Source of the DNA: a virus
DNA: 23,596 nucleotides
Strand: one strand, 5' to 3'
IMG/VR virus record: IMGVR_UViG_3300029309_000355
Coordinates: 1 to 23,596 of that record
The notes beneath the pieces were generated by a model. The model worked only from the letters and a program-made list of their open reading frames with translations. It searched no databases and had not been told where the DNA came from. How positions within the stretch are numbered: position 1 is the first letter of the stretch; the number at the start of each line of letters is the position of its first letter. Made by a program: the position numbers and the translations under genes. This document shows positions 1 through 9,324 of this stretch, one piece after another.

Positions 1-12
1 ACTTACTGTCAT
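1..12 (-). CDS. Start of a further late gene, cut by the window edge
   Basis: The first 12 bases, read on the minus strand, are an ATG followed by three sense codons (M-T-V-S). A good ribosome binding site, AAGGA, lies about 7 bases upstream. The start sits 57 bases after the stop of the preceding ejection-protein gene and in the same direction, so it is probably the next gene of the late operon. In podoviruses a tail fibre, spike or lysis gene often follows the ejection proteins, but four residues say nothing about function. An overlapping frame starting at 53 closes after 11 codons and is less likely. Confidence 0.5.
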
Positions 13-68
13 AGCAATTCCTTACCTTGCTGCCCTAATACCATAATTTAACCTAATTGTGTAGTCTT

Positions 69-2567
69 TCATTCAATTGCCGCTGAATAACGTGGCGCTC
101 TTGTCGGCGCTGTATCACCCGGACCCCACCAGTATTTTTGACCGAAATCCCTACGATACTTTGTTTCTGCCCTACGAAACTTAGACCGCGCTTTTGGATC
201 TGTCATAAGCTGTAGTTGATCCCATACTTTGCGTTCTAATGCTAACCTTGCATACCACAAAGACGAACCGGGTAAATATCTTTGCGTAAATTTAACTAAC
301 TCACCAGCTGCGTTTGTATCGTCACCAGTAGCAGCTTGATATAAGTTACCAACACTTAATTTTAAAATATCATCGCCAAAACCAGCAACAGGTCCAGCTA
401 TAGTTTCTGCTAAACCACCGCCAAATCTATTTGTTCCAGAGTTTAGAAAATCACCAAAGATACCTAGACCACCGCCTTGCATAAATGCGGCAAACCAGAA
501 CTTTGCAGTTTCTTCACTATCACCAAACATATTACGCGGATCACGACCTTTAGATATTTCTTTAAGTTGCAATGCTAACGCACCCATCATTGTAGTAGAA
601 ATAAGTAAGTTCGCGTAGTAACCACCTTTGCTTGATGTTTTATCTAACGTCATGCCGCGCATCAAATGTGTATTTACAACAGTAACGCCAAAGTTTTTAT
701 ACATTGCAAAAGACCGCGATAACTCACCTGTAACTGTTCCGGGCTGACTGTCACCTGTGAGAAATACACGACCTCTCAGTGAATTAGATGGCACAGCAAA
801 GTTTGTTTCGGTATTAATCATTTCTAAATACCGAGTTGCTACACTTTCTCTTAAACTAGGGTCTAAATCTGCACGATCCATAAGATCAGTAGGTCTTATA
901 AATTTTGCACCTTTTTCATCATATGGGTTTGTTGCGCGTATAACATCCCAATCCGATTGATTTATGTTGTAACGTTGCAACGTAGATTTAAAATTTGGAT
1001 CTAAATCGTTAAAACCTTTGGCAGCGTTACGCCCAACAAACTGTTGAAACTCCATACCAAAAGCCCAACGCCCGGCAGAAGTCATTGGCGATAGAAAAGA
1101 AGCGCGCATTACAAAATCAGATATACGCCTAGTAACTTCTGGACCCGACATATCGCCAACAAAACGCATTTGCCCGGCAGCTAAACTTGTCCAACCTTCT
1201 GCAATTAAACCAGAACCGATTGCTAACTCACCTTTTTCTTTTGCACCTAGAGGACTAAGGTATTCTAAATACTGTTGTAACGTGCGCGTTTGCGATAAAC
1301 CTGTAAACTGACGCGCTAACCGTTGAAAGTTTAGATCTGTAATTGCAGAGATTGACGCAGCACCTAACTGCGCCGATTGCAGTATTTGACGCAACCCAGC
1401 AAAAACAGGTGCGTATGTTCCATCAATGGGTGCATTATTCCTACCAGTAACGGCAGCATACAAATGTTCTATTTTTTTATTTGTTTTCGCAACTGCGTTT
1501 TCAGCTTTTACGTTAACTGGTCCAGTAAGGGCTTCTGTTTTTACTTTTTTATTTAAAGTTTGCTGTAGAAAATTTACCGTTGCTGTAGGATTAGGCCCAA
1601 GTATTTCCATTAGCGCAATGTCACGCGACATATTTTTTACATGAGAAATCATAGTGTCAAAAACATTTGGATCACCAAATTGTTCTTGGTACTTCATCCA
1701 ACTGTCTGCATTTTTAAAAATTAAAAACCTATGATCTTGCCGCGTATTACCTAAAGATTTACCGCGCCCACCAGCCCCCGGATTTAACTTATTAAATCCT
1801 TCTGACGTAATACTATCGTAAACATCGTTTAACGCTAAGTCTAATTGAAAATCATTAAAAGGTATACCTGTAGTTTGGTCTATCATTTGTGTACGATTTA
1901 ATAACGGTTTTATAAAGGTTTTCCACAATTCTCGACCAGCTTTTGCAATAGTAATTCTATTGTGATTTTGTGAAATTCCGTAATTTTTCTTAAATGCAAT
2001 ATTGCCGCCAGCCCTGTTAAATCTTTTGCCTAACATTTTTGTTGTGCCACCCCAAGCTTCGGCAAGTTCTTTTGCGCTTACATCACCTGTATTTTCACCA
2101 AACGCCTCTCTAACAATATTTTTAAGTTTTGCTTTGCTTCGTACATTACCTATTAGATTGCGACGAAACGTACCAAGAATTTTATTCATGTTTGCAAACG
2201 CAAAACCAGCAATAGCTTCTTCTCTTTGCACTACACTAGAAAACTTTGACATTCCATCTTGCTCAAATAAAGCAAGCGCAGCTGCATTTGGATCTTGTTG
2301 ACCTAACCTATTACGATAGCTATCTAGGTTTCTTGTAATTTCTTGCCATGTACGCATTTGCGTAATCTTTTGGCGTTTGCTATGTAACTTTTTATTTTTA
2401 ATTGCATTGAAAGCATCTTTGCCAGCCTCTGCTTCGGCAGCTGTATCGCTCATTTTCCCTTTATGAAACTCTAGCTGTTGCTCATAAACCTCGCGCACTT
2501 CCTCCGCTTGGTTTCTTGTAAGCTGATTGCCGTTTTCTAAATCATCAATACATTTTTTAAAACTCAT
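69..2567 (-). CDS. Large virion/ejection protein, polyvalent-protein C-terminal type (832 aa)
   Basis: This is a very long protein with no recognised enzyme motif. The N-terminal 80 residues are charged and probably coiled. The middle is helix-rich. Around residues 605-660 there is a stretch around 'RSFAMYKNFGVTV', followed by a hydrophobic, glycine-rich segment (roughly 640-730). The end carries the pattern 'LWYARLALERKVWDQL' and then 'GQKYWWGPGD'. From memory, this ending recurs at the C-termini of giant podoviral ejection or DarB-like polyvalent proteins, so I infer a DNA-ejection role. I place the start at the ATG at 2567 because it makes an ATGA overlap with the stop of the upstream gene and has AAGG 6-7 bases away. 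The GTG at 2576 is a poorer alternative. It is the last complete gene of the late operon. A tail-associated structural protein is the main alternative. Confidence 0.72.
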   Translation of the reverse strand: MSFKKCIDDLENGNQLTRNQAEEVREVYEQQLEFHKGKMSDTAAEAEAGKDAFNAIKNKKLHSKRQKITQMRTWQEITRNLDSYRNRLGQQDPNAAALALFEQDGMSKFSSVVQREEAIAGFAFANMNKILGTFRRNLIGNVRSKAKLKNIVREAFGENTGDVSAKELAEAWGGTTKMLGKRFNRAGGNIAFKKNYGISQNHNRITIAKAGRELWKTFIKPLLNRTQMIDQTTGIPFNDFQLDLALNDVYDSITSEGFNKLNPGAGGRGKSLGNTRQDHRFLIFKNADSWMKYQEQFGDPNVFDTMISHVKNMSRDIALMEILGPNPTATVNFLQQTLNKKVKTEALTGPVNVKAENAVAKTNKKIEHLYAAVTGRNNAPIDGTYAPVFAGLRQILQSAQLGAASISAITDLNFQRLARQFTGLSQTRTLQQYLEYLSPLGAKEKGELAIGSGLIAEGWTSLAAGQMRFVGDMSGPEVTRRISDFVMRASFLSPMTSAGRWAFGMEFQQFVGRNAAKGFNDLDPNFKSTLQRYNINQSDWDVIRATNPYDEKGAKFIRPTDLMDRADLDPSLRESVATRYLEMINTETNFAVPSNSLRGRVFLTGDSQPGTVTGELSRSFAMYKNFGVTVVNTHLMRGMTLDKTSSKGGYYANLLISTTMMGALALQLKEISKGRDPRNMFGDSEETAKFWFAAFMQGGGLGIFGDFLNSGTNRFGGGLAETIAGPVAGFGDDILKLSVGNLYQAATGDDTNAAGELVKFTQRYLPGSSLWYARLALERKVWDQLQLMTDPKARSKFRRAETKYRRDFGQKYWWGPGDTAPTRAPRYSAAIE

Positions 2568-5500
2568 AACGGACACCTTGATATTGCATCGACCATTGCA
2601 TCATCTTGATCTATTTCATCAAGCAACTGCCTAGCTGTTACTTTTCGCAAAACAACTTCGCCAGTAACATCATCTACTTCGCCTAAGACTTCTAACGGAA
2701 ATTCCTCGTCTAAAAAACTTTCGCTAATAGTGGGTGTGTCTAGCTCCTCAAAGCTTTCAGAGATCTCTCCAACAGATACTTTCCTACCTGTCCGTCTGAC
2801 TTCTGGACCGCTTTCAACTCCACCTCTTCTAAGTCTAATACTCGTGTCTTTGAGGAGTTCCCCGGTTTCTGTAAGGACTTCTTTGTATCCGTCTTGAGGT
2901 CCGTTGTTGTCGATTCTGTAATAGCCATCTGCTAAACCTTTCTTTTTAATTTCATCAAAAGTTTTGCTTGGATTTTCACCAACCTTAACTACATATTGTG
3001 GATTAATAAATCTATCCTTTGATACAAAACGTTGCAACATACGCTGCATTGCATTGTCAAAAGATACCGCCATATCAAATACTTCTACACTATAACCTTT
3101 TTGTTTTATCATAGAAATAGCACGTTCTATACTTTCTACGTTACCGCCGACTTTTGGCAACACTAAGTTATCACCTTCCTCTAGCAACGTTTTAAGCAAA
3201 ATGTCCGACATTAAAGAACTTTCTTCATGTATTGCATTTGCACCTATACCACCTTCGTATTCTGGCAAAAGCTTCTTAGCTTCATCTGCATCAACAATAG
3301 AAGCACCCATCTTGCGCGCTATAGGATTAGCAAGCGTACTTTTCCCGGCAGCTGGTGGCCCAAGTATAATTACTGCTTTCTTTTCTTTTCTAATAGCATT
3401 AGCTGGCAACTCTATCTTATCATCTATCCAGCCAAGACTACGCGCTGTTTTAACCATATCGCGCATAGCATCGTCAAAAGTACCGTTGTTACTACCGTCA
3501 ACAATGTACTGTCTTTCACTCACCCAATTTGCAATACCTTCAACATCGTTTTCATCTTTAGGGTAGCCCGGCATTTTATTTGTTTCGGGCCTACTTTCCA
3601 TATCTTCTACGGCTCTTACAATGTAAGGATGTCGTATTAAAGTTTCATTATTAGGATTGTTTTTAAGTTGCCGCTGAAAATCTAGTTTATATTCATCAAG
3701 TATTTCATTAACATCTAAATCTTGACGCAACCCGGCATCTAATATTCTAGCTTGTTCCTCCATGCCCTCGCTAAACAAACTATCAAATTTATCTAGCTCG
3801 ATTTCCTCTGCATCTGTTCGTATCTGAGGGATTTCTTCTGGAGCATCGAAAGCGCGTCCAGCATCGCTAATTTCTGCGCGGTCGAACTCGCCATCTGAAA
3901 TTGCTCGTCTGACATCTTCGACAAAGCTTGTTGTAGCGCGGTTGTAGTTTCCTGTTTCTTTTGCTTGCCTTGCTGCGGTTGTAAGGGCTTCTGAGAGGCT
4001 ACCTTTCCTGTTCGCTTGGCTTTGGAGGAGCGAGATCGCTTTGCCATCGTTTGTTGCCCTTCTTTTGTTTGCTTCGTTTGCTAGTTTGTTACCTTCATCT
4101 TCCAGCCTATCTGCATTTTTAATTAAGTTCTGGAAAGAGTTTTTATCTTTGCGTAATTGTTTTTGCGCTCGGTCTAACACTTTTGCGCGCTCGGCAAACA
4201 AGCTTTGCGTTAACACTTCCTCACCGAATAAGTTTTCTTGCGTTTCGCTTACAAGTTCTGTTTCGCGTACCTGACGCACTATTGCTTCTGCTTGAAACTC
4301 ATTAGACGGTTCTGTTTTTGATAATACATCTAACGCTGCTTTTTGCATTGTGGCATCATCTGCCATCAACCGACCAACAATAGCTGCGTAGTTTGGTGCA
4401 ACTATTTCATTTTTAACCATACCCCACGCATCATCTGATAACTGTGACAAGTCTCTAGCCTGTCGGACAAATGCAGATTTTGGCGGTAACTCAACAATTC
4501 TATCTGGGTTTATGCGTAGTATCTTTGCTGCATCTATAACAGTGCCAGTACCTTCGGCTATGTTTTTTAGTGCAGCAATAACGGTTGCCTCTTCTGGCGT
4601 GATGCCATCTTTTTCACGCAATCTAAAACCAACCATTTGTATATCTTGGCTAGGATCTTGATCCATAATACGTTTGGCTAAACCTAGTCGCTGGTGTCCA
4701 TCTGCTATAAACAAACGACCATCAGCGTATTCATACACTGTAATCATTCCAGCTTTTATTGGGTCAAACTCTGTTACACCCTCTAACCTATCGGTAACAC
4801 CGTATATGTCACCACCTTCTTTAAACTGAAATGTTTTAGCATCTACGTTTATATCACGCGGATTAAATTCATCTACAACGCCGCCAAGATTAGTAGCTTG
4901 ATTAATGTTATCTGGTATAACAACTTGCGCTTCCGTATTGTCTGACAGCCTTGGCATTTCGCCATCGTTAATTGCTACGGTTGCCTCTGTAAGCCGGGCT
5001 TGATGTTCAGCTTGACCTATAGAATTATGCGATTTGTTTTTTTTATTTTCTAAACGTTGATTTTCAAGACCTATAGCTTCTTGCTCTTTCTGTATTTCTT
5101 TAAGTCTTTCATTTATCTTTATTTGTCTTGGATTTATACGCGCAACTATTTCTTCATTACTTAAACCTTGATCTGACAATTCCATTGTCTCATTCGTAAG
5201 TTCTGTGCTTTCAGCATTTAGACGTTTTTTTTCTGCATCCAATTCGTCAAAACGTTTGTTAATTCTTACAAGCTGCTCGTTTATATTATTAATATTTACA
5301 TCACGATCTTTTGCAGAAACTTCAAATGGACTGCTTTCTACTGTTGAAGATGCAACCTCTTCTAAAATTTCAGCTGTTTCTTGTAGATCGGTTTTCCTTG
5401 TGCCTGTTAGTAGACGCGCACCTTTTTTTGCTTGCTCGAATGTCAAGCCGATAGTTTTGCCACCGATCTTTATACCAATAGGAAAAGCACCACCAATAAT

Positions 5501-6211
5501 TGCTGCGCTACCTACATTAGTAACAAAATCTTTCCAAGAATATTCTAAGCCTAAACTTTCGTACCACTCGGCAACCCCCGGTTGTTGTATAGCTTCTACA
5601 CCAGCATTTGATATTGCTTCGCCAAACACGATAGCGCTAAAAGTATTTCTCAGACGTAACGCCGGAACAAGCATACTTAGTTGGTTTATTGGATCTTCAG
5701 CGCCAGCTGCTAAACCACCTAAAAACCTAGCCGTTGTATTACCTATCCCCGGGGATCTGTCAGTAATTTCTGCTAACTCACGCTGCTCGGCATGGTATTC
5801 ATCTTTTGCTTGTTGCCGCCAAGTGTTATCTCTTTCTTTGTCTAATACTGTATTCACTACATTTTCTGGCAACACATCTTGATTATCACGCACATAGCTT
5901 TCTACTTTTTCTACATAGTGATCGTAATGAAACTGCTTGTTTATAAGTGGATAGCCCCTACCTATTTCAAAAATATTTGGCCTAAGATAAGAACCGGGAT
6001 TGTTAAATGAAACGCCAGTAATATCTTTTATTTCGTCAACTACAGGCTCCCACGCTTCTTTGATATAGCGCTCGGCAGACGTTCCGCTTTGCATTAGACC
6101 AGCATCAAAAGCTTGCGATAAGTTTTCTACAAACGAACCTAACGGTTTATCTGCCCTTGGCGCAGACGCAAACGCTAACTTGTTTACTTGATTAGGTAGA
6201 TAGCTAGCCAT
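2564..6211 (-). CDS. Polyvalent ejection protein with ParB-superfamily domain and zeta-toxin-like kinase (1215 aa)
   Basis: Visible layout: a charged N-terminus (1-150); a hydrophobic Gly/Ala-rich region (about 155-260) that could insert in a membrane; a strongly charged coiled-coil region (about 305-395); a ParB-superfamily-like domain (about 425-565) with the box 'FIADGHQRLGLAKRI' at 501-515 and a conserved-looking 'ALKNIAEGTGTVIDAAK' at 547-563; charged helices with Arg/Lys/Glu (660-870); then a P-loop kinase (about 943-1110). The Walker A motif is GPPAAGKST at 951-959, followed by DAD at 974-976 and HEES at 995-998, which resembles zeta-toxin-like kinases. Position in the late operon corresponds to T7 gp16, but I see no lytic transglycosylase motif. 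Polyvalent proteins with these domains (for example the P1 DarB/ddrB group) are known to be packaged and injected. The anti-host or anti-restriction role here is inference. It overlaps its neighbours by 3-4 bases. Confidence 0.85.
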   Translation of the reverse strand: MASYLPNQVNKLAFASAPRADKPLGSFVENLSQAFDAGLMQSGTSAERYIKEAWEPVVDEIKDITGVSFNNPGSYLRPNIFEIGRGYPLINKQFHYDHYVEKVESYVRDNQDVLPENVVNTVLDKERDNTWRQQAKDEYHAEQRELAEITDRSPGIGNTTARFLGGLAAGAEDPINQLSMLVPALRLRNTFSAIVFGEAISNAGVEAIQQPGVAEWYESLGLEYSWKDFVTNVGSAAIIGGAFPIGIKIGGKTIGLTFEQAKKGARLLTGTRKTDLQETAEILEEVASSTVESSPFEVSAKDRDVNINNINEQLVRINKRFDELDAEKKRLNAESTELTNETMELSDQGLSNEEIVARINPRQIKINERLKEIQKEQEAIGLENQRLENKKNKSHNSIGQAEHQARLTEATVAINDGEMPRLSDNTEAQVVIPDNINQATNLGGVVDEFNPRDINVDAKTFQFKEGGDIYGVTDRLEGVTEFDPIKAGMITVYEYADGRLFIADGHQRLGLAKRIMDQDPSQDIQMVGFRLREKDGITPEEATVIAALKNIAEGTGTVIDAAKILRINPDRIVELPPKSAFVRQARDLSQLSDDAWGMVKNEIVAPNYAAIVGRLMADDATMQKAALDVLSKTEPSNEFQAEAIVRQVRETELVSETQENLFGEEVLTQSLFAERAKVLDRAQKQLRKDKNSFQNLIKNADRLEDEGNKLANEANKRRATNDGKAISLLQSQANRKGSLSEALTTAARQAKETGNYNRATTSFVEDVRRAISDGEFDRAEISDAGRAFDAPEEIPQIRTDAEEIELDKFDSLFSEGMEEQARILDAGLRQDLDVNEILDEYKLDFQRQLKNNPNNETLIRHPYIVRAVEDMESRPETNKMPGYPKDENDVEGIANWVSERQYIVDGSNNGTFDDAMRDMVKTARSLGWIDDKIELPANAIRKEKKAVIILGPPAAGKSTLANPIARKMGASIVDADEAKKLLPEYEGGIGANAIHEESSLMSDILLKTLLEEGDNLVLPKVGGNVESIERAISMIKQKGYSVEVFDMAVSFDNAMQRMLQRFVSKDRFINPQYVVKVGENPSKTFDEIKKKGLADGYYRIDNNGPQDGYKEVLTETGELLKDTSIRLRRGGVESGPEVRRTGRKVSVGEISESFEELDTPTISESFLDEEFPLEVLGEVDDVTGEVVLRKVTARQLLDEIDQDDAMVDAISRCPL

Positions 6212-8781
6212 TAATTACTTTCATCTTTTAATTGTTTATCTACTAATTTTTGAATTTCCGATAACATCGCATCATTAACAGAAACATTGTTTAATTCAGC
6301 CCAAGATTTTATTATTTCTCTACCATCATTATCAGTTAAAACTTCAATCATAGAAAATTCATCAACAAGATCATCTAATATACTTTGTGCTGATTGTTTT
6401 GTTTTTTCTTTAGGTTCTGATGTATCTTCGTTTTTTTGTTCAGCAACAAACTTTGCTGCTTCTTGCGCTGCACCTGTTGCAGTAAAACCAGCTACGCCAG
6501 TTTCTTCAACTACTTTTGGCGGTTGTATCCTAGAAGCTGTAACAAGTTCTTCCATAGTAAAAGCTAAATCCTCACCATTACTATCAGTCATTATTCCAAA
6601 GCCAGCTGATCCATACTCGCCACGCTGCACACCGTAAACAATCTTTCCGTTTTCACGACCTCTTGCGTAAAAAGAATATTCTTCTCCACTTTGAATTGCC
6701 TCAAATAATTCTTTGTCAACGAGTGTAGTGCTAGCAATACTGCTAAAGTTTTCTCTAGTAATATTTTCTAATGCTGTTTTTATTTCTTCAGCTGTTCTAT
6801 TTGGCGGTAGAATTGTTGGTTTTTCTTTAATTTCTTGCACACCACCGCCACCAGTTTGCGGATTAAAACCTGACGCAATCTTAACAGCTTCTGACCACAA
6901 ACCTTCGTCATAAGTCTTATCAACTTTACGCGAAATAACTTCTGCGTAATACGCTAATGCTACATCTTTTATATCTTTTTTAAGTTTAGCATTTAGTTCG
7001 CCGGGCAAAAATTCATACGCCGCACCAATAATACCAAACATTGTGCTTTCTGCTTCACGCATATCAGCGCCCTCTATCGGCACACCGTTTGCGTTTATTT
7101 CTTCTACACCTTTAAATATTACTTCTGCTTGTGGCATAAGCCCATCTTGCATAAGACCAGCAACGTGCATTGTAACAGGCGCTTGACCAGACAGCTGTTC
7201 TAACACCGACCCGGCGTGTCTACCAAACATTTGTTGAACTGTAGTGATAGCTTGCATTTTTTCTACAGCTGTTCCTGTATTAAAACTTGGCGCATATTTA
7301 GCAACATCTTCTGGCGTAAGAAACTTTATAGCTCCGTCAAGTTCATAATGACCATGTATTGCAATCGCATCATTTATTCTTTTAGAGATCCCGGTGTTAT
7401 CAATACCACCTGTAAAGTTTGAACTTTGTATTGCCTGTGGAGATAAGTCTATTGGAGTTATATCTACCGACCCTACTTTAGAAGCGTATCCTACAGGATC
7501 AGATTTAAGTTGTTTTTCCATGTCAGCTTTAAAACCGCGCAAAAACTCTAAACCTAAACTTGCTTGACCTTCTGTAACACCCGGACCTTCTAAGCTAATT
7601 ATTAAATCGTTAATACCTTTTGTGTTACTGACACCTTTAACAGCTTGCGAAAGATTGTTTAAAAAACGTAAATCAGCAAGACCTTCAGTAGTAACAGTTT
7701 GGTCTGCTTCATCTCCGAAAGGCATAGTCAGTTGCGCTTGCGCTTCTAACGTTTCTATATAACCATCAGGTAAAGCCAATCCTTTTTGCAACATTGAAAC
7801 GCCATCAGTAATTCCTTTTTTTGTTTCTTTAAGAATTTGAAGATTAACTCTTTCAAGTTTTTGTTGTTCAGCTGACGGAGCATCAAAAAACGCTGCACCA
7901 GCGCCAAGACTTTGCAATAGTTTTGCCGCATCATTCATCGGCAACATTTCCAGTAAACCGATCTGCATACGCCCGGCTCCACTGTTGGCTAACACAGTTT
8001 CCCTACCAGCTGCCCTTTCGGGTTCTGGTCTGCTTTGCAGTTGTTGTAGCTCCCTAAGAGTAAGTCGTAACTCTTCTAAATCTTGTACAGGCGTACCGCT
8101 ACTATTCAATGCTGCACGTATATTGCCAAGAATACCGTTGTACAAAGCATTGTACTCTTGTTGTTTTAATGCACCGGGATTGCCTAATCCTAATTGTGCA
8201 AGCCTGACAGAGTTAATGCCAAAGTTATTTGCGTGAAGCTTTGCTTCGTTTAGTTCTGTAGCACTTGCAATGTTTTGCGAAAACTGCGTTGCTGCATCGG
8301 CTCTTGTTTTCTGCGTAGCTGCATCAAGCTTTGTATCTATTGCACCGCGTAAGCTATACCGATAGGTAAGCTCCATTTGATTGAAACGATCAGTTAATAC
8401 TTGTTGACTACGCCGATCAGTAACACCGTCTAGCAAACTTTCTCTTGCTGTTTTAGTAGCTAACGCCCACTGACCTTCTTCTTCGTTGCCACCTTCGTTA
8501 AAAATTGAACCAAGTTCACCCGGATCAACTCTAGACAATCTACGCGCATCTTCGCGTAAGGCTGTTTCACCAGCTAGCAACTTTTGGTTTATCTGCGCTT
8601 CCCTAGCGGCCTTGTATCGCGTAGCAGCAAACTCACCAATCTCTTTAGTAGCAGCTGTAAACACACTAGCTTTAGCTTCTGCCTGTCTAATAAAAGGCGC
8701 TGCACTTGCTCTTGCTCTAAAACTACGACCCGGCGCTTCGCCTGTAGGTGTGCTACCAGCACGATAGATAGGTATACGCAT
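6211..8781 (-). CDS. Internal virion / ejection protein, T7 gp15-like position (856 aa)
   Basis: This is a long, mainly helical protein. The N-terminus is basic and rich in Arg and Ala, then come long charged helices (about 30-340) of the type seen in podoviral ejection proteins. A less charged middle follows, then an acidic Lys/Glu tail that looks disordered or coiled (about 770-856). No catalytic motif or membrane segment is evident. The gene follows the 173-residue gp14-like gene after a 21-base gap and its stop overlaps the next start as TAATG. Position and size match T7 gp15 (747 aa) and P22 gp20-like ejection proteins. Assignment rests on position and composition, not on a recognised motif. 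The start ATG has AAAAGG upstream. Confidence 0.75.
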   Translation of the reverse strand: MRIPIYRAGSTPTGEAPGRSFRARASAAPFIRQAEAKASVFTAATKEIGEFAATRYKAAREAQINQKLLAGETALREDARRLSRVDPGELGSIFNEGGNEEEGQWALATKTARESLLDGVTDRRSQQVLTDRFNQMELTYRYSLRGAIDTKLDAATQKTRADAATQFSQNIASATELNEAKLHANNFGINSVRLAQLGLGNPGALKQQEYNALYNGILGNIRAALNSSGTPVQDLEELRLTLRELQQLQSRPEPERAAGRETVLANSGAGRMQIGLLEMLPMNDAAKLLQSLGAGAAFFDAPSAEQQKLERVNLQILKETKKGITDGVSMLQKGLALPDGYIETLEAQAQLTMPFGDEADQTVTTEGLADLRFLNNLSQAVKGVSNTKGINDLIISLEGPGVTEGQASLGLEFLRGFKADMEKQLKSDPVGYASKVGSVDITPIDLSPQAIQSSNFTGGIDNTGISKRINDAIAIHGHYELDGAIKFLTPEDVAKYAPSFNTGTAVEKMQAITTVQQMFGRHAGSVLEQLSGQAPVTMHVAGLMQDGLMPQAEVIFKGVEEINANGVPIEGADMREAESTMFGIIGAAYEFLPGELNAKLKKDIKDVALAYYAEVISRKVDKTYDEGLWSEAVKIASGFNPQTGGGGVQEIKEKPTILPPNRTAEEIKTALENITRENFSSIASTTLVDKELFEAIQSGEEYSFYARGRENGKIVYGVQRGEYGSAGFGIMTDSNGEDLAFTMEELVTASRIQPPKVVEETGVAGFTATGAAQEAAKFVAEQKNEDTSEPKEKTKQSAQSILDDLVDEFSMIEVLTDNDGREIIKSWAELNNVSVNDAMLSEIQKLVDKQLKDESN

Positions 8782-8802
8782 TAATATTTACCTTTTTTAA
8801 AA

Positions 8803-9324
8803 TTACGCAAAAGCTCTAGTATCATAACCAATACGTGCAGCCGAACCAAAACCAGCTATTAAACTTGCCGTACCTGACGATCTAAGCGCTGCCGCTGATG
8901 CACCAGCTTCCATACGCGATAACTGCGCTGTTAACTTGGTATCTTCTATAGCATCGTTGATTTGCATATTAGTTACATAGTTATTGAACTTATCTATAGC
9001 AATTTCAAAATCACTTTCTCGACCACCCTCGCGCAAAACTTGCATAGGTGTGCCGACTGCAATATCAACACCAGCGTAAGCAAACCCAGCTACAGCCTGA
9101 CCTTGCGTTTTACGAAACGCCATCCGCTTACGCTTGTTAGAAATAAGCACATTGTTGTTAATAATAGTACGTTGATTTTCTAATAAGTTTACATCACGCT
9201 CGATAATCTGTGCATTAAACTCACCAACTCTTGCAGCTGCCGCTGCCGCTTTGTTAGCAGCTTTCTTTTCTGCTATACCGCCAGCAACTTGCGTACCCAT
9301 CATTATTAATGGCAGTGCTTCCAT
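8803..9324 (-). CDS. Internal virion / ejection protein, T7 gp14-like (173 aa)
   Basis: This is a small Ala-rich protein. The N-terminus (1-32) is a hydrophobic patch followed by an Ala/Lys helix ('AEKKAANKAAAAAARVGEF'). A central helix with many Asn and Lys follows (45-75), then 'AGFAYAGVDIAVGTPMQVL' (about 78-96), a pattern that recurs in gp14-like proteins where a loop precedes the second long helix. The C-terminus has a Gly/Ala-rich hydrophobic stretch. T7 gp14 (196 aa) is the outer-membrane-inserting part of the ejection channel, and size, order (after gp13-like, before gp15-like) and composition all fit. The start overlaps the end of the GNAT-like gene by 19 bases in another frame, which suggests coupled translation. 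Confidence 0.78.
   Translation of the reverse strand: MEALPLIMMGTQVAGGIAEKKAANKAAAAAARVGEFNAQIIERDVNLLENQRTIINNNVLISNKRKRMAFRKTQGQAVAGFAYAGVDIAVGTPMQVLREGGRESDFEIAIDKFNNYVTNMQINDAIEDTKLTAQLSRMEAGASAAALRSSGTASLIAGFGSAARIGYDTRAFA

Noticed and set aside
3793-4047. Minus-strand frame of 84 codons, Lys/Gln-rich
   Set aside because: It is a shifted frame inside the polyvalent protein gene and has no start site of its own. A programmed frameshift was considered but no slippery heptamer with a downstream structure was evident.
5205-5882. Plus-strand open frame of 225 codons
   Set aside because: It lies wholly antisense to the 1215-residue polyvalent gene, has no ribosome site and its composition (Ser/Leu/Phe-rich) is that of a mirror frame.
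2564-6211. Lytic transglycosylase domain expected of a T7 gp16-like protein
   Set aside because: I looked for the Glu-Ser and Gly-Leu-Met-Gln type motifs in the N-terminal part of this and of the 832- and 856-residue proteins and found none.
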